DNA of 64,000 nucleotides, from NCBI GenBank assembly GCA_964428335.1, contig CAYRXW010000005.1, positions 62,001 through 126,000 of the forward strand. Reading direction: 5' to 3'. The notes beneath the pieces were generated by a model that saw nothing but the letters and a program-made list of their open reading frames with translations, was not told the DNA's origin and ran no database searches. Positions 1 to 8,280 of the stretch are shown piece after piece. The stretch's first letter is position 1; each line of letters starts with the position of its first letter. Position numbers and translations under genes: made by a program. This DNA is from GW2011-AR15 sp964428335. GTDB taxonomy: Archaea > Nanobdellota > Nanobdellia > Woesearchaeales > GW2011-AR15.

Positions 1-220
1 CTGCACCCATATCAACTGTAATCTTCTTTAAAACCATGCTTTTCTGAAGCAGTTTCAGTGTCGGGACAAGCTTTTCACCAAGATGAAAAAATACTGGCTC
101 ATTATTCATGAGGATTACCTGCTCATCAATAAGCTCATATTTCCCTTTCTTATCAAGCTCCAGGAAACTTGCATTATCAAATAGTTCCTTCACTTCCTTG
201 CTCTTCATTGCCCTTTTCAT
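1..220 (-). CDS. MCT-1-like PUA-domain RNA-binding protein (3' end outside window)
   Basis: Only the first 73 codons are in the window; the gene runs off the left edge. The visible part has the shape of archaeal MCT-1/PUA proteins: a short helical start (KEVKELF), a strand-rich stretch containing LMNNEPVFFHLGEKLVPTLK, then KKITVDMGA, which leads into the PUA fold in this family. Such proteins bind structured RNA and are linked to ribosome function or translation re-initiation. The ATG overlaps the stop of the upstream DUF371 gene by 4 nt (ATGA), so the two are probably translated together. The family call is from motif recognition and the C-terminal PUA core cannot be seen. Confidence 0.75.
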   Translation of the reverse strand, partial: MKRAMKSKEVKELFDNASFLELDKKGKYELIDEQVILMNNEPVFFHLGEKLVPTLKLLQKSMVLKKITVDMGA

Positions 221-603
221 ATTCCCTCAATCCTTACTGTTGCAATTTCTTTTGGATTTTTCAGCTTTTCTATAATCCTTCTGTCTATATCCTTTGCTGC
301 AATGCTTGAACTTATTCCTAATGTCCTTTCAGAGCAATAATCTGTTATCCTGAATACAATCTCATGCCCTGATTTAAAGCCTTTATTGACCTTCGCTGTT
401 ATCTCCTGGAAATATTCTCCTGAAGCTATTGTTATCTTGAGGTTATCATATCTAAGCAGAGTCTCAATCTGTTTTTGTTCAAAACCTGCATTTACGCCAA
501 TAATGCAGTCCCCGTTTTTGCTTAATTCCTTGTCTTTTGTGAATTCAAATGTGTTCCTGTGCGTCCCAAGAATGTTTTTATGACCATGTATTATAAACTC
601 CAT
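217..603 (-). CDS. DUF371 family protein
   Basis: A 128-residue protein starting MEFIIHGHKNILGTHRNTFE, which matches the archaeal DUF371 family: GH-x-N-I near the N-terminus, a conserved T-F-E-x-T-K-D and then GDCIIGVNA. The biochemical function is unknown. The ATG at 603 is preferred over the TTG one codon upstream. The stop overlaps the start of the PUA-protein gene by 4 nt, so the pair forms an operon. That pairing hints at a role around RNA or translation, which is inference. Confidence 0.8.
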   Translation of the reverse strand: MEFIIHGHKNILGTHRNTFEFTKDKELSKNGDCIIGVNAGFEQKQIETLLRYDNLKITIASGEYFQEITAKVNKGFKSGHEIVFRITDYCSERTLGISSSIAAKDIDRRIIEKLKNPKEIATVRIEGI

Positions 604-651
604 CAACGGATTAAGAATAACATTAAATAAAAAATTAACTAAAAGAAATAA

Positions 652-897
652 TCACTTTTGCTTTTTTCTTGTTTCTTTCTCAACTATGTCTTCAATAGGC
701 TTGTCCCCTTTCTTTTGGGCCTCTTCTGCCATCTTCTGCAGGTCAACGCCAAGTTCCTGCAAAGCTTTTACGTGCATCTGCATTAACTGTTCAACAATCC
801 CTACAAGCTTCATCATTTCCTGCCTTTCCTTTGCAAGGGTTGAAAGAGCACCTTTATGAAAGCCAATCTGTTCGTCCTTAGAAACATCTTCAGCCAT
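652..897 (-). CDS. Small helical protein of unknown function
   Basis: An 81-residue, strongly helical protein (MAEDVSKDEQIGFHKGALST...) with heptad-like spacing of Leu/Met between residues 15 and 60 and a basic tail ending TRKKQK. I do not recognise a named family. The ATG at 897 is chosen because a GAGGTG ribosome site lies 9 nt upstream; an in-frame GTG inside that site is unlikely to be the start. It stands alone between the DUF371 operon and the RIO1 gene, on the same strand as both. Confidence 0.6.
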   Translation of the reverse strand: MAEDVSKDEQIGFHKGALSTLAKERQEMMKLVGIVEQLMQMHVKALQELGVDLQKMAEEAQKKGDKPIEDIVEKETRKKQK

Positions 898-932
898 AAG
901 TAAATTCACCTCTATACTTTATGGCTTAATAG

Positions 933-1652
933 TTAGTGGTATTTAATCATTTCCTTTTTTAGCTTTTCAAATTCCAAATCTGTATCAATTTCATATTTTA
1001 ACTTTAGGAAAAACCTTTTTAGGTTCTTTAGGTCACGCTGCATGTATTCCTGGGCAGACGCATCCTTTACGCTTGTACTCTGGGAAAAATCAATGAAATA
1101 TGGCGTCTCGTCATGGTTCAGGATGTTAAATTCTGATAAGTCTCCATGCACTAACCCAAGTTTACATAGTTCCATGACTGAATTTAATACTTTTGCTGCG
1201 AAATCTTTTGTGTCTTTTGGGTGCTTATCCTTTAATTGAGGAGCAGGAATATCCTTTCCAATAGATTCCATGACTATTACGTTATTTGAAAAGATATATG
1301 GTGTTGGCACGTTTATTTTTTCCCTTGCTGCCAAAAGATTCCTGTATTCCCTCTGAACCCACTTGAAAATAACCTGCCTTCTCTGGTTTTTTATGCTCAT
1401 GAACCTTGGGTCTGATTTTATGTATGAAAACATCTTATTGAAATTGCAGCTTTGGAGCCTGTAAATTTTGACTATGACATATTCATCATCTTTTGTCTCT
1501 GCTATAAATATGTTTGATTCTTTTCCTATCTTTACCGGGCTTACAAGCTCTTCAAAATGCCCCTGGGAACTAAGCTTGAATAGCGTAGCTATGGTAAACT
1601 CATCAAAGACGTTTTTATAGATCTTGAATTTTTCCTTATTTACCCTTGTCAT
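933..1652 (-). CDS. RIO1-type serine/threonine protein kinase
   Basis: RIO kinases act in maturation of the small ribosomal subunit. In this 240-residue protein the RIO-specific phosphate loop reads GKESNIF (about residues 43-49), the catalytic lysine is in VKIYR (K62), the catalytic loop is HGDLSEFN (D171, N176) and the metal-binding motif is FIDFS (D188). DPRF at about residue 81 is also typical of RIO1. The open frame continues 56 codons upstream, but that extension runs into the SGNH gene. A TATA-like TTTATAAA lies about 25-30 nt before the ATG at 1652, which favours the short form as a leaderless transcript. The 145-nt stretch up to the next gene holds nothing else I can name. Confidence 0.88.
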   Translation of the reverse strand: MTRVNKEKFKIYKNVFDEFTIATLFKLSSQGHFEELVSPVKIGKESNIFIAETKDDEYVIVKIYRLQSCNFNKMFSYIKSDPRFMSIKNQRRQVIFKWVQREYRNLLAAREKINVPTPYIFSNNVIVMESIGKDIPAPQLKDKHPKDTKDFAAKVLNSVMELCKLGLVHGDLSEFNILNHDETPYFIDFSQSTSVKDASAQEYMQRDLKNLKRFFLKLKYEIDTDLEFEKLKKEMIKYH

Positions 1653-1797
1653 TTTAAAATAAAGAGTGGGACAAGCTTTATAAATTAGCATCCTAAGCTT
1701 ATATATGACCTGCTTTTTCATGCAAGGGGGCTCTAACTTCAACAACGGACTGTGTCCAACAAAGCTTTGATCCTCTACTTGTGAAAAAGCGGTCACT

Positions 1798-2865
1798 TTA
1801 TCTAATATTTTCTTTGGCAATTTGGTTATAGAGCAAATCCGCTACCATATCATGCCCTTTAACAGAATAATGCAGGTCTTCAGCACTCAAAACAAGCTCA
1901 GACTTAAAAAAATCACTCTCTCTTGTTTCAAGATATTCTTTATATCCCTCTGAAAAGATAAAAATGATCCCTGGATATTTTTTAGGGAGACTTTCCAGCC
2001 ATGTCCTTGTATTTGATTCATAAAGAGCTGGCATTGCAAAAAATATAACTTTTGTCCTGCTGCTTAATCTTTCATATTTTAAGAGGGTTTTTTCGAAGTT
2101 TTCCCTTCCAACCAGCGATTCATAAGATGATGGTGCTTCTGCCGGATTGCAAATGCTGTCATATACCCTGCCAAGATTATCTGTATTATAAAAATCATAA
2201 TCTATCCTTAGTGCCTTTTTCATATAGAGAAGAATAAATGAGTCATAAGACCAAAATGTTTTTCTTGCTGAAAGGAAATTTGGAAGGCAGAAATCATTAT
2301 TTACAAATTCATAGATAACCATATCTGGCTCCAATGCCATGCCATATTTTTCCAAAACCTCTTCTGACATCACAAAATTATACCCCGGCACTGCAAGAGT
2401 ATAGGTCTCATAGTCTTTTTTTTGCGAGAATTCATTTAACTTTATTTCAAGGGCATCCATATACCTTTCATTGACTTCAACACCCCAGCCAAACATATAA
2501 GAATCGCCAATGCCTATTATCCTAAATGTATCATTGTCCTTTTTCTTGAATTCTTCTTCTCTCCATCCATCAGAATTTGTAATTAGCTTTTTCCCTGTGA
2601 AAGTTACATTCATGCTTGGCTTAAGCTCATACACAACTTTCCAATGTGCACTTGGCCTGATCAGATAACCTAGTGTGTAATAAGGCCTATTGATGGTTCT
2701 TATTTTATATGCGTCCTGGACTGTTCTTCCAATTGTATTTGCATAATGAATCCTTAAAACTAGTTCTGCAAAACAAAAAGATAAAACAATAGAAAATAAA
2801 AGGATATAAACTTTTAATTTGCCCTTGTCTTCATTAATATTTTTAAGCGTCTGCTTCAGGGTCAT
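1798..2865 (-). CDS. Membrane-anchored SGNH/GDSL-like hydrolase
   Basis: A 355-residue protein with an N-terminal membrane anchor (about 18-35) and an SGNH hydrolase fold outside the membrane. Block I is GIGDSYMFGWG (nucleophile S122), an Asn-containing block is FVNNDF (189-191), and the Asp-x-His pair is D330/H332 in EDLHYSVKGH. Proteins of this kind remove or transfer acyl groups on surface glycans or lipids; the substrate here is unknown. It overlaps the PRC-barrel gene by 23 nt, a large overlap, but the next in-frame Met would delete the anchor. A second protein of the same type is at 49502-50686. Confidence 0.75.
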   Translation of the reverse strand: MTLKQTLKNINEDKGKLKVYILLFSIVLSFCFAELVLRIHYANTIGRTVQDAYKIRTINRPYYTLGYLIRPSAHWKVVYELKPSMNVTFTGKKLITNSDGWREEEFKKKDNDTFRIIGIGDSYMFGWGVEVNERYMDALEIKLNEFSQKKDYETYTLAVPGYNFVMSEEVLEKYGMALEPDMVIYEFVNNDFCLPNFLSARKTFWSYDSFILLYMKKALRIDYDFYNTDNLGRVYDSICNPAEAPSSYESLVGRENFEKTLLKYERLSSRTKVIFFAMPALYESNTRTWLESLPKKYPGIIFIFSEGYKEYLETRESDFFKSELVLSAEDLHYSVKGHDMVADLLYNQIAKENIR

Positions 2866-3112
2866 ACGCAGGAACAGCTGATTTACTTATTATCATTATA
2901 TCCCCCATACTTTTTACAAGCTGGTGAGGAACTACTACTCCTTTTGCGCTTCCCAAGACCTGGGTTAGGAATGAGTTTCTTGTAGCCTTTACCCTCCATC
3001 CTGAAATCTTGTTGTTTGAGACTATAAGCTCATCAACATCACCAAAATAGTCCCCTTCTTCTGTAAAGACTTTCATATCGTAGCATTCTGACACTTTTTT
3101 CATTTTTAGCAT
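2843..3112 (-). CDS. PRC-barrel domain protein
   Basis: A small protein (89 residues) made of one PRC-barrel: KVFTEEGDYFGDVDEL, then a strand pair with ISGWRV and VVVPHQLVKSMGDIMII. PRC-barrel proteins in archaea are often linked to RNA processing or cell division (CdpB-like), but the role here is not fixed. The ATG at 3112 has a GGTGG ribosome site 5 nt upstream, which decides against the in-frame GTG at 3121. It is transcribed away from the Fap7 gene and leads into the SGNH gene. Confidence 0.8.
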   Translation of the reverse strand: MLKMKKVSECYDMKVFTEEGDYFGDVDELIVSNNKISGWRVKATRNSFLTQVLGSAKGVVVPHQLVKSMGDIMIISKSAVPAYDPEADA

Positions 3113-3177
3113 TAAAACCACCTAGTAATTATAATTTGTAGCCACATTTAAATAGTTTACCCCAAACACATTAGAGC

Positions 3178-3618
3178 ATGATTGTGATAGTATCAGGCAC
3201 CCCAGGAACAGGAAAGACAACTTTTGCCAAAAAATATGCAAAAGAGCACAAGTTCAAGTATCTTGACGTGAATAAGCTGATTGAAGAAAAGGGTATTATC
3301 GATGGGTTTGATGATGAAAGAAACAGCAAGATAATCGATGTTAAGAAGCTGAATAAGGCTTTAACTGAAGAGATAAAGAAGCAAAAAAACATAGTAATTG
3401 ACTCCCATCTCTCACATTACCTTCCAAAAAAATATGTGGACTTATGTTTTATTACAAAGTGTGACTTAAAGGAACTTAAAAAAAGACTTAAGAAAAGGAA
3501 ATATTCTGAAAAAAAGATACGTGAGAACATGGACAGCGAGATATTTGACATATGCAGACAGGAAGCAATTGAGGCTGGACATAAGGTAGAAACGGTTTAT
3601 ACAGATTTAAAAAAATAA
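3178..3618 (+). CDS. Fap7/adenylate kinase 6-type NTPase
   Basis: A 146-residue P-loop kinase with SGTPGTGKTT at the N-terminus (K13), KYLDVNKLI after it and the lid-type segment RLKKRKYSEKKIRENMDSE. This combination matches Fap7/AK6, which has adenylate kinase activity and helps the late steps of small-subunit assembly by acting on Rps14/uS11. A TATA-like CATTTAAATAG lies about 27 nt before the ATG, so the transcript is probably leaderless. The neighbouring RIO1 kinase acts in the same assembly process. Confidence 0.85.
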   Translation: MIVIVSGTPGTGKTTFAKKYAKEHKFKYLDVNKLIEEKGIIDGFDDERNSKIIDVKKLNKALTEEIKKQKNIVIDSHLSHYLPKKYVDLCFITKCDLKELKKRLKKRKYSEKKIRENMDSEIFDICRQEAIEAGHKVETVYTDLKK

Positions 3619-3627
3619 GCTATATCT

Positions 3628-4206
3628 CTATTTAAATATCTCAATACCACATCTCATTAAAATCTTCCTAAGCCTTGGCAATGGAAGGCCAACTACATTT
3701 GAATAGCAGCCATTTATTTTTTCAACAAATACCGAACCTTTGTCCTGCATTCCAAAACTTCCTGCCTTATCCATAGGGTCTTTTGTCTTTATATAATCCA
3801 AGATCTCCTTATCTGTCATCTTATTCATTTTCACAAGGGTTGTCTCTGTCTCAACATATTCCTTCCTGTTTTCTATATCTATGACTGCAACTCCTGTGAT
3901 CACTTTTGTCCATTTCCCATTCTGCTTCTTTAGCATCAAAAAAGCGTCTTTTTCATTTTTTGGCTTTCCCAGGACTTCAGCATTTAATACTACAAACGCA
4001 TCTGCACCTATTACAATCCCTTTTTTGAATTTTTTTGCAACGTCCCTTGCTTTTCCCAAGGCATGCTTTTTTGCAAGCTTAACCGGTGGTATTTTTTCAG
4101 AATTGTTTTCCTCAAAATCGCTAGGGCATATTACAAGGTTTTCAAATAATGGCTCAAGCAGCCTTTTTCTTCTTGGAGAACCTGAAGCCAGTATTATTTT
4201 TCTCAT
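3628..4206 (-). CDS. Maf/Ham1-type nucleotide pyrophosphatase
   Basis: A 192-residue Maf protein, a house-cleaning enzyme that hydrolyses modified or canonical NTPs to NMP and pyrophosphate. The signature ASGSPRRKRLLE opens the protein; the acidic GADAFVVL and LGKP follow, and DKAGSFGMQDKGSVFV with NVVGLPLPRL closes it. Length is normal for the family. It converges on the Fap7 gene with only 9 nt between stops. Confidence 0.9.
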   Translation of the reverse strand: MRKIILASGSPRRKRLLEPLFENLVICPSDFEENNSEKIPPVKLAKKHALGKARDVAKKFKKGIVIGADAFVVLNAEVLGKPKNEKDAFLMLKKQNGKWTKVITGVAVIDIENRKEYVETETTLVKMNKMTDKEILDYIKTKDPMDKAGSFGMQDKGSVFVEKINGCYSNVVGLPLPRLRKILMRCGIEIFK

Positions 4207-4238
4207 TTCTTATTTTTTGGATAAACTCTTTAAAAAGT

Positions 4239-4250
4239 TTTTTATAATGG
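4239..4250 (+). promoter_or_regulatory. TATA box of AEC transporter
   Basis: TTTTTATAATGG is centred about 24 nt before the ATG at 4269, a spacing that implies a leaderless transcript. Confidence 0.5.
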
Positions 4251-4268
4251 CCTGATTTAAACTAAACT

Positions 4269-5183
4269 ATGGACATGATGCTTCTTACAAGGGCTTTTGC
4301 AATAATCATACTTATATTCCTTGGCTACCTATTCAAGAAAAAAGGGCATTTCAACCAGCAGACAATAGATTCAATCAATGGCATCGTATTCAAGATGGTC
4401 TTGCCAGCTTTTCTTTTCATCTCATTCCTCGGCATTGATTTTGAAGCTAAATTCCTGCTTCTTCCTGTTGCTGGGATAATACTTGCATTAACTTTGCTTG
4501 GATTTGGGTTTTTGGCTTCTTATATGTTGAAAGTAAAGGATACATACTTCAAATTTGCAATGACGACTTTTGAAGGCGGGATGATTGCATATCCTGTTTT
4601 TTCCATGTTCTTTGGGGCTGATAAGGTATTCATGGTTGCCCTTTTGGATTTAGGCAACGCAATATTGTTCTTTACTGTGATAATGGTCCTTTTGGCCAGG
4701 CATAATGATAAGCCAATACTTGCAGCATTAAAAGACAGCCTTCCTATACTTGCGGCAATGTTTTTAGGGCTGATATTCAATGCACTTGATTTCACTTCAT
4801 TATTTTCAGGCTCCCTTGCATACGATGTAATAATTGAAGCATTAACACTTCTTAGCATACCCATGGTTACATTAGTCACACTGTCTATAGGAATCGACCT
4901 GGAACTTGACTTTAAGAGCTTTCTTAAGCCATTAAAGATAATAATAGCCAGGTATATACTGTCAGTTACATTAGCAATAATAATTTTTGAAACACTGCTT
5001 GCCAGCTTTGGTTTTGATTCCAGCTTCAGGCATGCCTTGATTATCTTCTCGCTTGCACCTTCTTCCCTTCTTCTTCCTGCACTGGTTCCAAAGGAAGAAA
5101 GAAAGATGATGAGCAGCCTTACTGGCTTATTTGTGCCTTTATCGATAATAACCTTAATGGCTTACGGGATATTTTTTATCTGA
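4269..5183 (+). CDS. AEC (auxin efflux carrier) family transporter
   Basis: A 304-residue protein with about ten hydrophobic segments arranged as two halves, as in AEC/malonate-type secondary carriers. Family features include IVFKMVLPAFLF in the first half, the break EGGMIAYPVF around residue 105, and FSLAPSSLLLPAL near the C-terminus. The substrate cannot be predicted. It stands alone with its own promoter and converges on the S2P-like gene. Confidence 0.82.
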   Translation: MDMMLLTRAFAIIILIFLGYLFKKKGHFNQQTIDSINGIVFKMVLPAFLFISFLGIDFEAKFLLLPVAGIILALTLLGFGFLASYMLKVKDTYFKFAMTTFEGGMIAYPVFSMFFGADKVFMVALLDLGNAILFFTVIMVLLARHNDKPILAALKDSLPILAAMFLGLIFNALDFTSLFSGSLAYDVIIEALTLLSIPMVTLVTLSIGIDLELDFKSFLKPLKIIIARYILSVTLAIIIFETLLASFGFDSSFRHALIIFSLAPSSLLLPALVPKEERKMMSSLTGLFVPLSIITLMAYGIFFI

Positions 5184-5202
5184 ATATAAAAAGATAAAAA
5201 AA

Positions 5203-6393
5203 TCAATAAAAAAGGCTTAAAAAAAGATAGCTGCAAAGTATAGGAATAAAAGCAAGCTTCCATAGTTTCCTGTTCCATTTTATTATCTCCTTTCCTGAAA
5301 AAGGAGTAATGGGAAGCATATCCATAAAACATGAAGTCAATGCACTTACCATAATAACCTGCGCAAGCTGAAATGGAGCAACCATGTTAATTATAAGAAA
5401 CAGAATCCCTAAAATAAATGTGAAGCATACTGAGTTATAGAGGATTTTTGCTTTTACCTGCTCATGTCCTTTCTCAGAAGAGACATATCCTGCAAGCCCG
5501 AATGTGTTACCAAGCCATCCTGAAAACAGCGTCAGAAAAACCCCGAAATTCCATAGATGATACTCAGTATGTATATTATGGTTTTTATCCATAAGAAGCC
5601 TGAATAAATTCTGGAAAAATGATAAGGTAATGTTTACAAAAAGCCCAGTCAAGATAAGGGAAAAAGCTCCATTGCCTGTAATATAAGTATATGAAATAGC
5701 AACCGCAAAAACAGTTGCTGACAGCACTATATATGCCCATTCCCTGTATTTTATCCTCAGCCCTTTGTAATCAAACCCTTTGTATTCCTTCCTGACTTCC
5801 TTTTTTTTGACTTTGTTCATAAGCTTATCAACTATCAGCCCGTTGTAAAAGCTTTCAAAGATATTCTTCAGAAGATTCCATAGCCAAAGCATAGACAGAG
5901 AGATGAGTGTTGCTGCAACCGGGACAAAAGCAAGAGGCATAACTGATGAAAGAGGGGAATTATATTGGCTTGTCCTTGGACTATTGCCAAAACCTGAAAA
6001 ATCAGAATATATCATGTAATTGCCAAGAAAGACAATCTTTCCTCCTGAAAACTTTTCAATTGCATATCCTGGGCTGGAATCCAATACCTGTTTTGAAATC
6101 TTATTTTGAGATGGACCGCCAATCAGGATTATCGCACGGTTGTTATATAGTGTTTCATCAAATTCCTCTTCTTCAAAAATAGGGATTTCTTTTATTTCAG
6201 GATATGTGCTTTTAGTCAGCATAACAATCAGCCTTTCTGCTGATGAAGAATATTCACCAATGACAACAACAGCATCCCTTGAGCCAACAAAACCCAGTAT
6301 CCTGTCCTTAACATCTTCCTCTCCGACAGCATAAACAGAACCAGATAATAAAAGCAGAACAACTAATATTAGGATAAGTTTGTTTTTCATCAT
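5203..6393 (-). CDS. Membrane protein with degenerate S2P/M50-like domain
   Basis: A 396-residue protein with a signal peptide, an exported domain of about 120 residues (VVVIGEYSSSAERL, AIILIGGPSQNKIS) and a C-terminal membrane domain. The membrane part resembles archaeal site-2 protease-like M50 proteins: HLWNFGVFLTL followed by GLAGYVSS, and MLPITPFSGKEIIKWN where M50 enzymes have N-x-x-P-x-x-P-x-D-G. The HExxH zinc motif is absent (EYHLW sits nearby) and the Asp of the second motif is Ser. It is therefore probably not an active metalloprotease. It is the last gene of an operon and overlaps the PIG-L gene by 4 nt. Confidence 0.6.
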   Translation of the reverse strand: MMKNKLILILVVLLLLSGSVYAVGEEDVKDRILGFVGSRDAVVVIGEYSSSAERLIVMLTKSTYPEIKEIPIFEEEEFDETLYNNRAIILIGGPSQNKISKQVLDSSPGYAIEKFSGGKIVFLGNYMIYSDFSGFGNSPRTSQYNSPLSSVMPLAFVPVAATLISLSMLWLWNLLKNIFESFYNGLIVDKLMNKVKKKEVRKEYKGFDYKGLRIKYREWAYIVLSATVFAVAISYTYITGNGAFSLILTGLFVNITLSFFQNLFRLLMDKNHNIHTEYHLWNFGVFLTLFSGWLGNTFGLAGYVSSEKGHEQVKAKILYNSVCFTFILGILFLIINMVAPFQLAQVIMVSALTSCFMDMLPITPFSGKEIIKWNRKLWKLAFIPILCSYLFLSLFY

Positions 6394-7208
6394 TCAAGCA
6401 CCTCTACTTTTTTGATACGCAATGGAGCTATATCCACCTCATGAAAATATTCATATAATGTCAACGAGTGAAAAAATGCAGAAGGAATAGGCATCAGCAT
6501 ACCTTCTTGAAATAAGTGATATTGGCTTTTGTGAGCAATTGTCGCCATAATTTTCCTGAATATATTTAATCCTATGAATACCTTATGTGTTGGCAATGTC
6601 CTTTTTGATTTAAAAGAATTCTTTTTTGCCATATGTTCAGGAAGTTTTAATAGATTAAATAATTTAACAGGCAGAGTAGAATACCACAAATTGATATTGC
6701 TGTATTCCTTTTTAATGAGTTCTGTTACAATTTCTGAAACAATAATATGATCTGGATGCCCATAAAGCCCTGAGAAATCATAGGTTATCACTAAACCTGG
6801 CCTCTCCCTTTTAATAGTATCCTGAATAATCTTTTTAACTTCCATTTTTTTGTTTTGCAATTCCCCATCTCCTAGGTCATGCTGAATAAGCTTTGATACG
6901 TTTAGAATTGATGCTGATTTTTTTAATTCATCAGTGCGTATTTTTTTAAGATGGTTGTCTATTTTTCCATCTTTTGTGCCTTTTTCTCCTTTTGTGAGAA
7001 TTAATAAAGTACATGCAATATTATTCCTTGAAGTTATTGTGCCTCCTACATTAAACACTTCATCATCAGGATGCGGATAAACCACAAGAACCTTTGCATT
7101 TTCTCTTAGTTTTTTTGTGGGAACTCTAAAATCATTAATTTTGATGAATGCAAACAACCAAAAAGCAAGAATGGCAAAAATAAGAACCAAAACAAACTTC
7201 TCAATCAT
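6390..7208 (-). CDS. PIG-L family deacetylase (LmbE-like)
   Basis: A 272-residue zinc-dependent deacetylase acting on N-acetylglucosaminyl-type substrates. The metal motif is YPHPDDEVFNVGG (H46, D48, D49), with the second metal motif at GHPDHI (H151, H154). An N-terminal transmembrane helix (about 4-24) anchors it, so it may act at the membrane. It sits between a transcription regulator and an S2P-like membrane protein, overlapping each by 4 nt. Co-expression is near certain; the actual substrate is unknown. Confidence 0.88.
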   Translation of the reverse strand: MIEKFVLVLIFAILAFWLFAFIKINDFRVPTKKLRENAKVLVVYPHPDDEVFNVGGTITSRNNIACTLLILTKGEKGTKDGKIDNHLKKIRTDELKKSASILNVSKLIQHDLGDGELQNKKMEVKKIIQDTIKRERPGLVITYDFSGLYGHPDHIIVSEIVTELIKKEYSNINLWYSTLPVKLFNLLKLPEHMAKKNSFKSKRTLPTHKVFIGLNIFRKIMATIAHKSQYHLFQEGMLMPIPSAFFHSLTLYEYFHEVDIAPLRIKKVEVLE

Positions 7209-8128
7209 TCAAGCACCTCAATCTCATCAATCTTACCATCGCCATCAAGGTCAAAACCCTGCACTATCGCATAAAATTCCTTTTGCCCTGAAAACCTATA
7301 GATTGTATTTTTTGTGAACCTTGTCAGTGCAAGGACAGCTGCCTTGGTTCCAACAAACCTAATCCCTGCAATTATAAGGATATACTTTTCTTTATTGAAT
7401 GGGTTTTGTATCCTTGAAACCATGCCCATGCTCTCTTCTGTATAGCTTCCTTTTTTTGTTATGATTCCCCATGGCTTCTCATCTGAGAATTTTGCAGGGA
7501 GGAAATCATTTATCTTTGCAACAACAAGGTTTGTTACAGGGCCACCTACAAGTATGAGGTTTCCGGATTCCTTTAATTTCAGGTCAACATCAAGCATTGT
7601 TGAAAAATTATCTTTCATCTTTGAATAGTTTCCTAGAAATAATGCAAGATCTATTGCATAATGCCCATCCCTTGCCCTGGCCTTATGAGGTCCATGAGGG
7701 TCTGGAGAACCGACTATTATGCTTGAATCGAATTTCCCTTCAGAAATAAATGGACTTAGAAAATTCATTATATTTTTGTCTTTTTTTTCTATCAGCTCAT
7801 GGATGCTTTTCCAGTCTTCTGAAAGCGAGAATGAGAAATTCAGAAACTTAGGGGCTAATTTTTTTGCTGTTGTCCCCCTTATCTCTTTTTTTTCAACTAC
7901 ATCAAGTATGCCTGAAATCGACATCTGCTTGATATGGTAATATACTTTCTGCTCGTGCATCTTTAATTCTTTTGCAATCTCAGCAGGATACATTGGCTTT
8001 TTTGCAAGCATCTTTAGGATCTGCAGCCTTATTGGATGGTCAATTATCTTCAGGGATTCCAGGCTGTCAAGTATCTTTGTATCGCTATATACCAAGTCCG
8101 AGTTCTTCTCTTTAAGAAGATATGCCAT
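7205..8128 (-). CDS. Winged-helix regulator with S-layer-like domain and C-terminal EF-hand loop
   Basis: A 307-residue protein. Residues about 20-95 form an ArsR-like winged helix (DHPIRLQILKMLAKKPMYPA, MHEQKVYYHIKQM). The remainder, with IIVGSPDPHGPHKARARDG and NLILVGGPVTNLVV, resembles the S-layer-like domain found behind helix-turn-helix domains in some archaeal proteins. The last residues are a complete EF-hand type loop, D293 to E304, ending EVLE. No membrane helix is seen, so it probably acts in the cytoplasm. The ATG at 8128 is used because a palindrome and TATA box abut it; an upstream in-frame start would place the operator inside the gene. It heads the operon with PIG-L and the S2P-like gene. 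Confidence 0.7.
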   Translation of the reverse strand: MAYLLKEKNSDLVYSDTKILDSLESLKIIDHPIRLQILKMLAKKPMYPAEIAKELKMHEQKVYYHIKQMSISGILDVVEKKEIRGTTAKKLAPKFLNFSFSLSEDWKSIHELIEKKDKNIMNFLSPFISEGKFDSSIIVGSPDPHGPHKARARDGHYAIDLALFLGNYSKMKDNFSTMLDVDLKLKESGNLILVGGPVTNLVVAKINDFLPAKFSDEKPWGIITKKGSYTEESMGMVSRIQNPFNKEKYILIIAGIRFVGTKAAVLALTRFTKNTIYRFSGQKEFYAIVQGFDLDGDGKIDEIEVLE

Positions 8129-8150
8129 TATTATAAGAAATCTTATAATA
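8129..8150. promoter_or_regulatory. Perfect palindromic operator before winged-helix regulator
   Basis: TATTATAAGA - AA - TCTTATAATA: two perfect 10-bp arms with a 2-bp centre. The site lies between the TATA box (8151-8160) and the ATG (8128), across the expected transcription start. This is where an archaeal repressor would block RNA polymerase. The likely binder is the winged-helix protein encoded immediately downstream (autoregulation, inferred). Confidence 0.7.
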
Positions 8151-8160
8151 TTTATATAGT
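8151..8160 (-). promoter_or_regulatory. TATA box of regulator/PIG-L/S2P operon
   Basis: ACTATATAAA on the minus strand, directly next to the palindrome and about 27 nt before the ATG at 8128. The mRNA is probably leaderless. Confidence 0.6.
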
Positions 8161-8250
8161 TTTTTATAATAAAAATAAACATCTCCGTAAATATAAATAA
8201 AGTTTTAAGAGGAGACTAAAATTAATGCTACAAGTTTTCTTATAATTAAG

Positions 8251-8260
8251 CTTTTAAATA
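8251..8260 (+). promoter_or_regulatory. TATA box of glmM-glmU-glmS operon
   Basis: CTTTTAAATA lies 21-30 nt before the glmM ATG at 8281, consistent with a leaderless operon transcript. Confidence 0.5.
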
Positions 8261-8280
8261 AAAAAATTCCCCTAAAAAAC

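Noticed and set aside
1653..1820. A 56-residue N-terminal extension of the RIO1 kinase
   Set aside because: It overlaps the SGNH gene, shows no kinase homology, and a TATA box lies just before the internal ATG at 1652.
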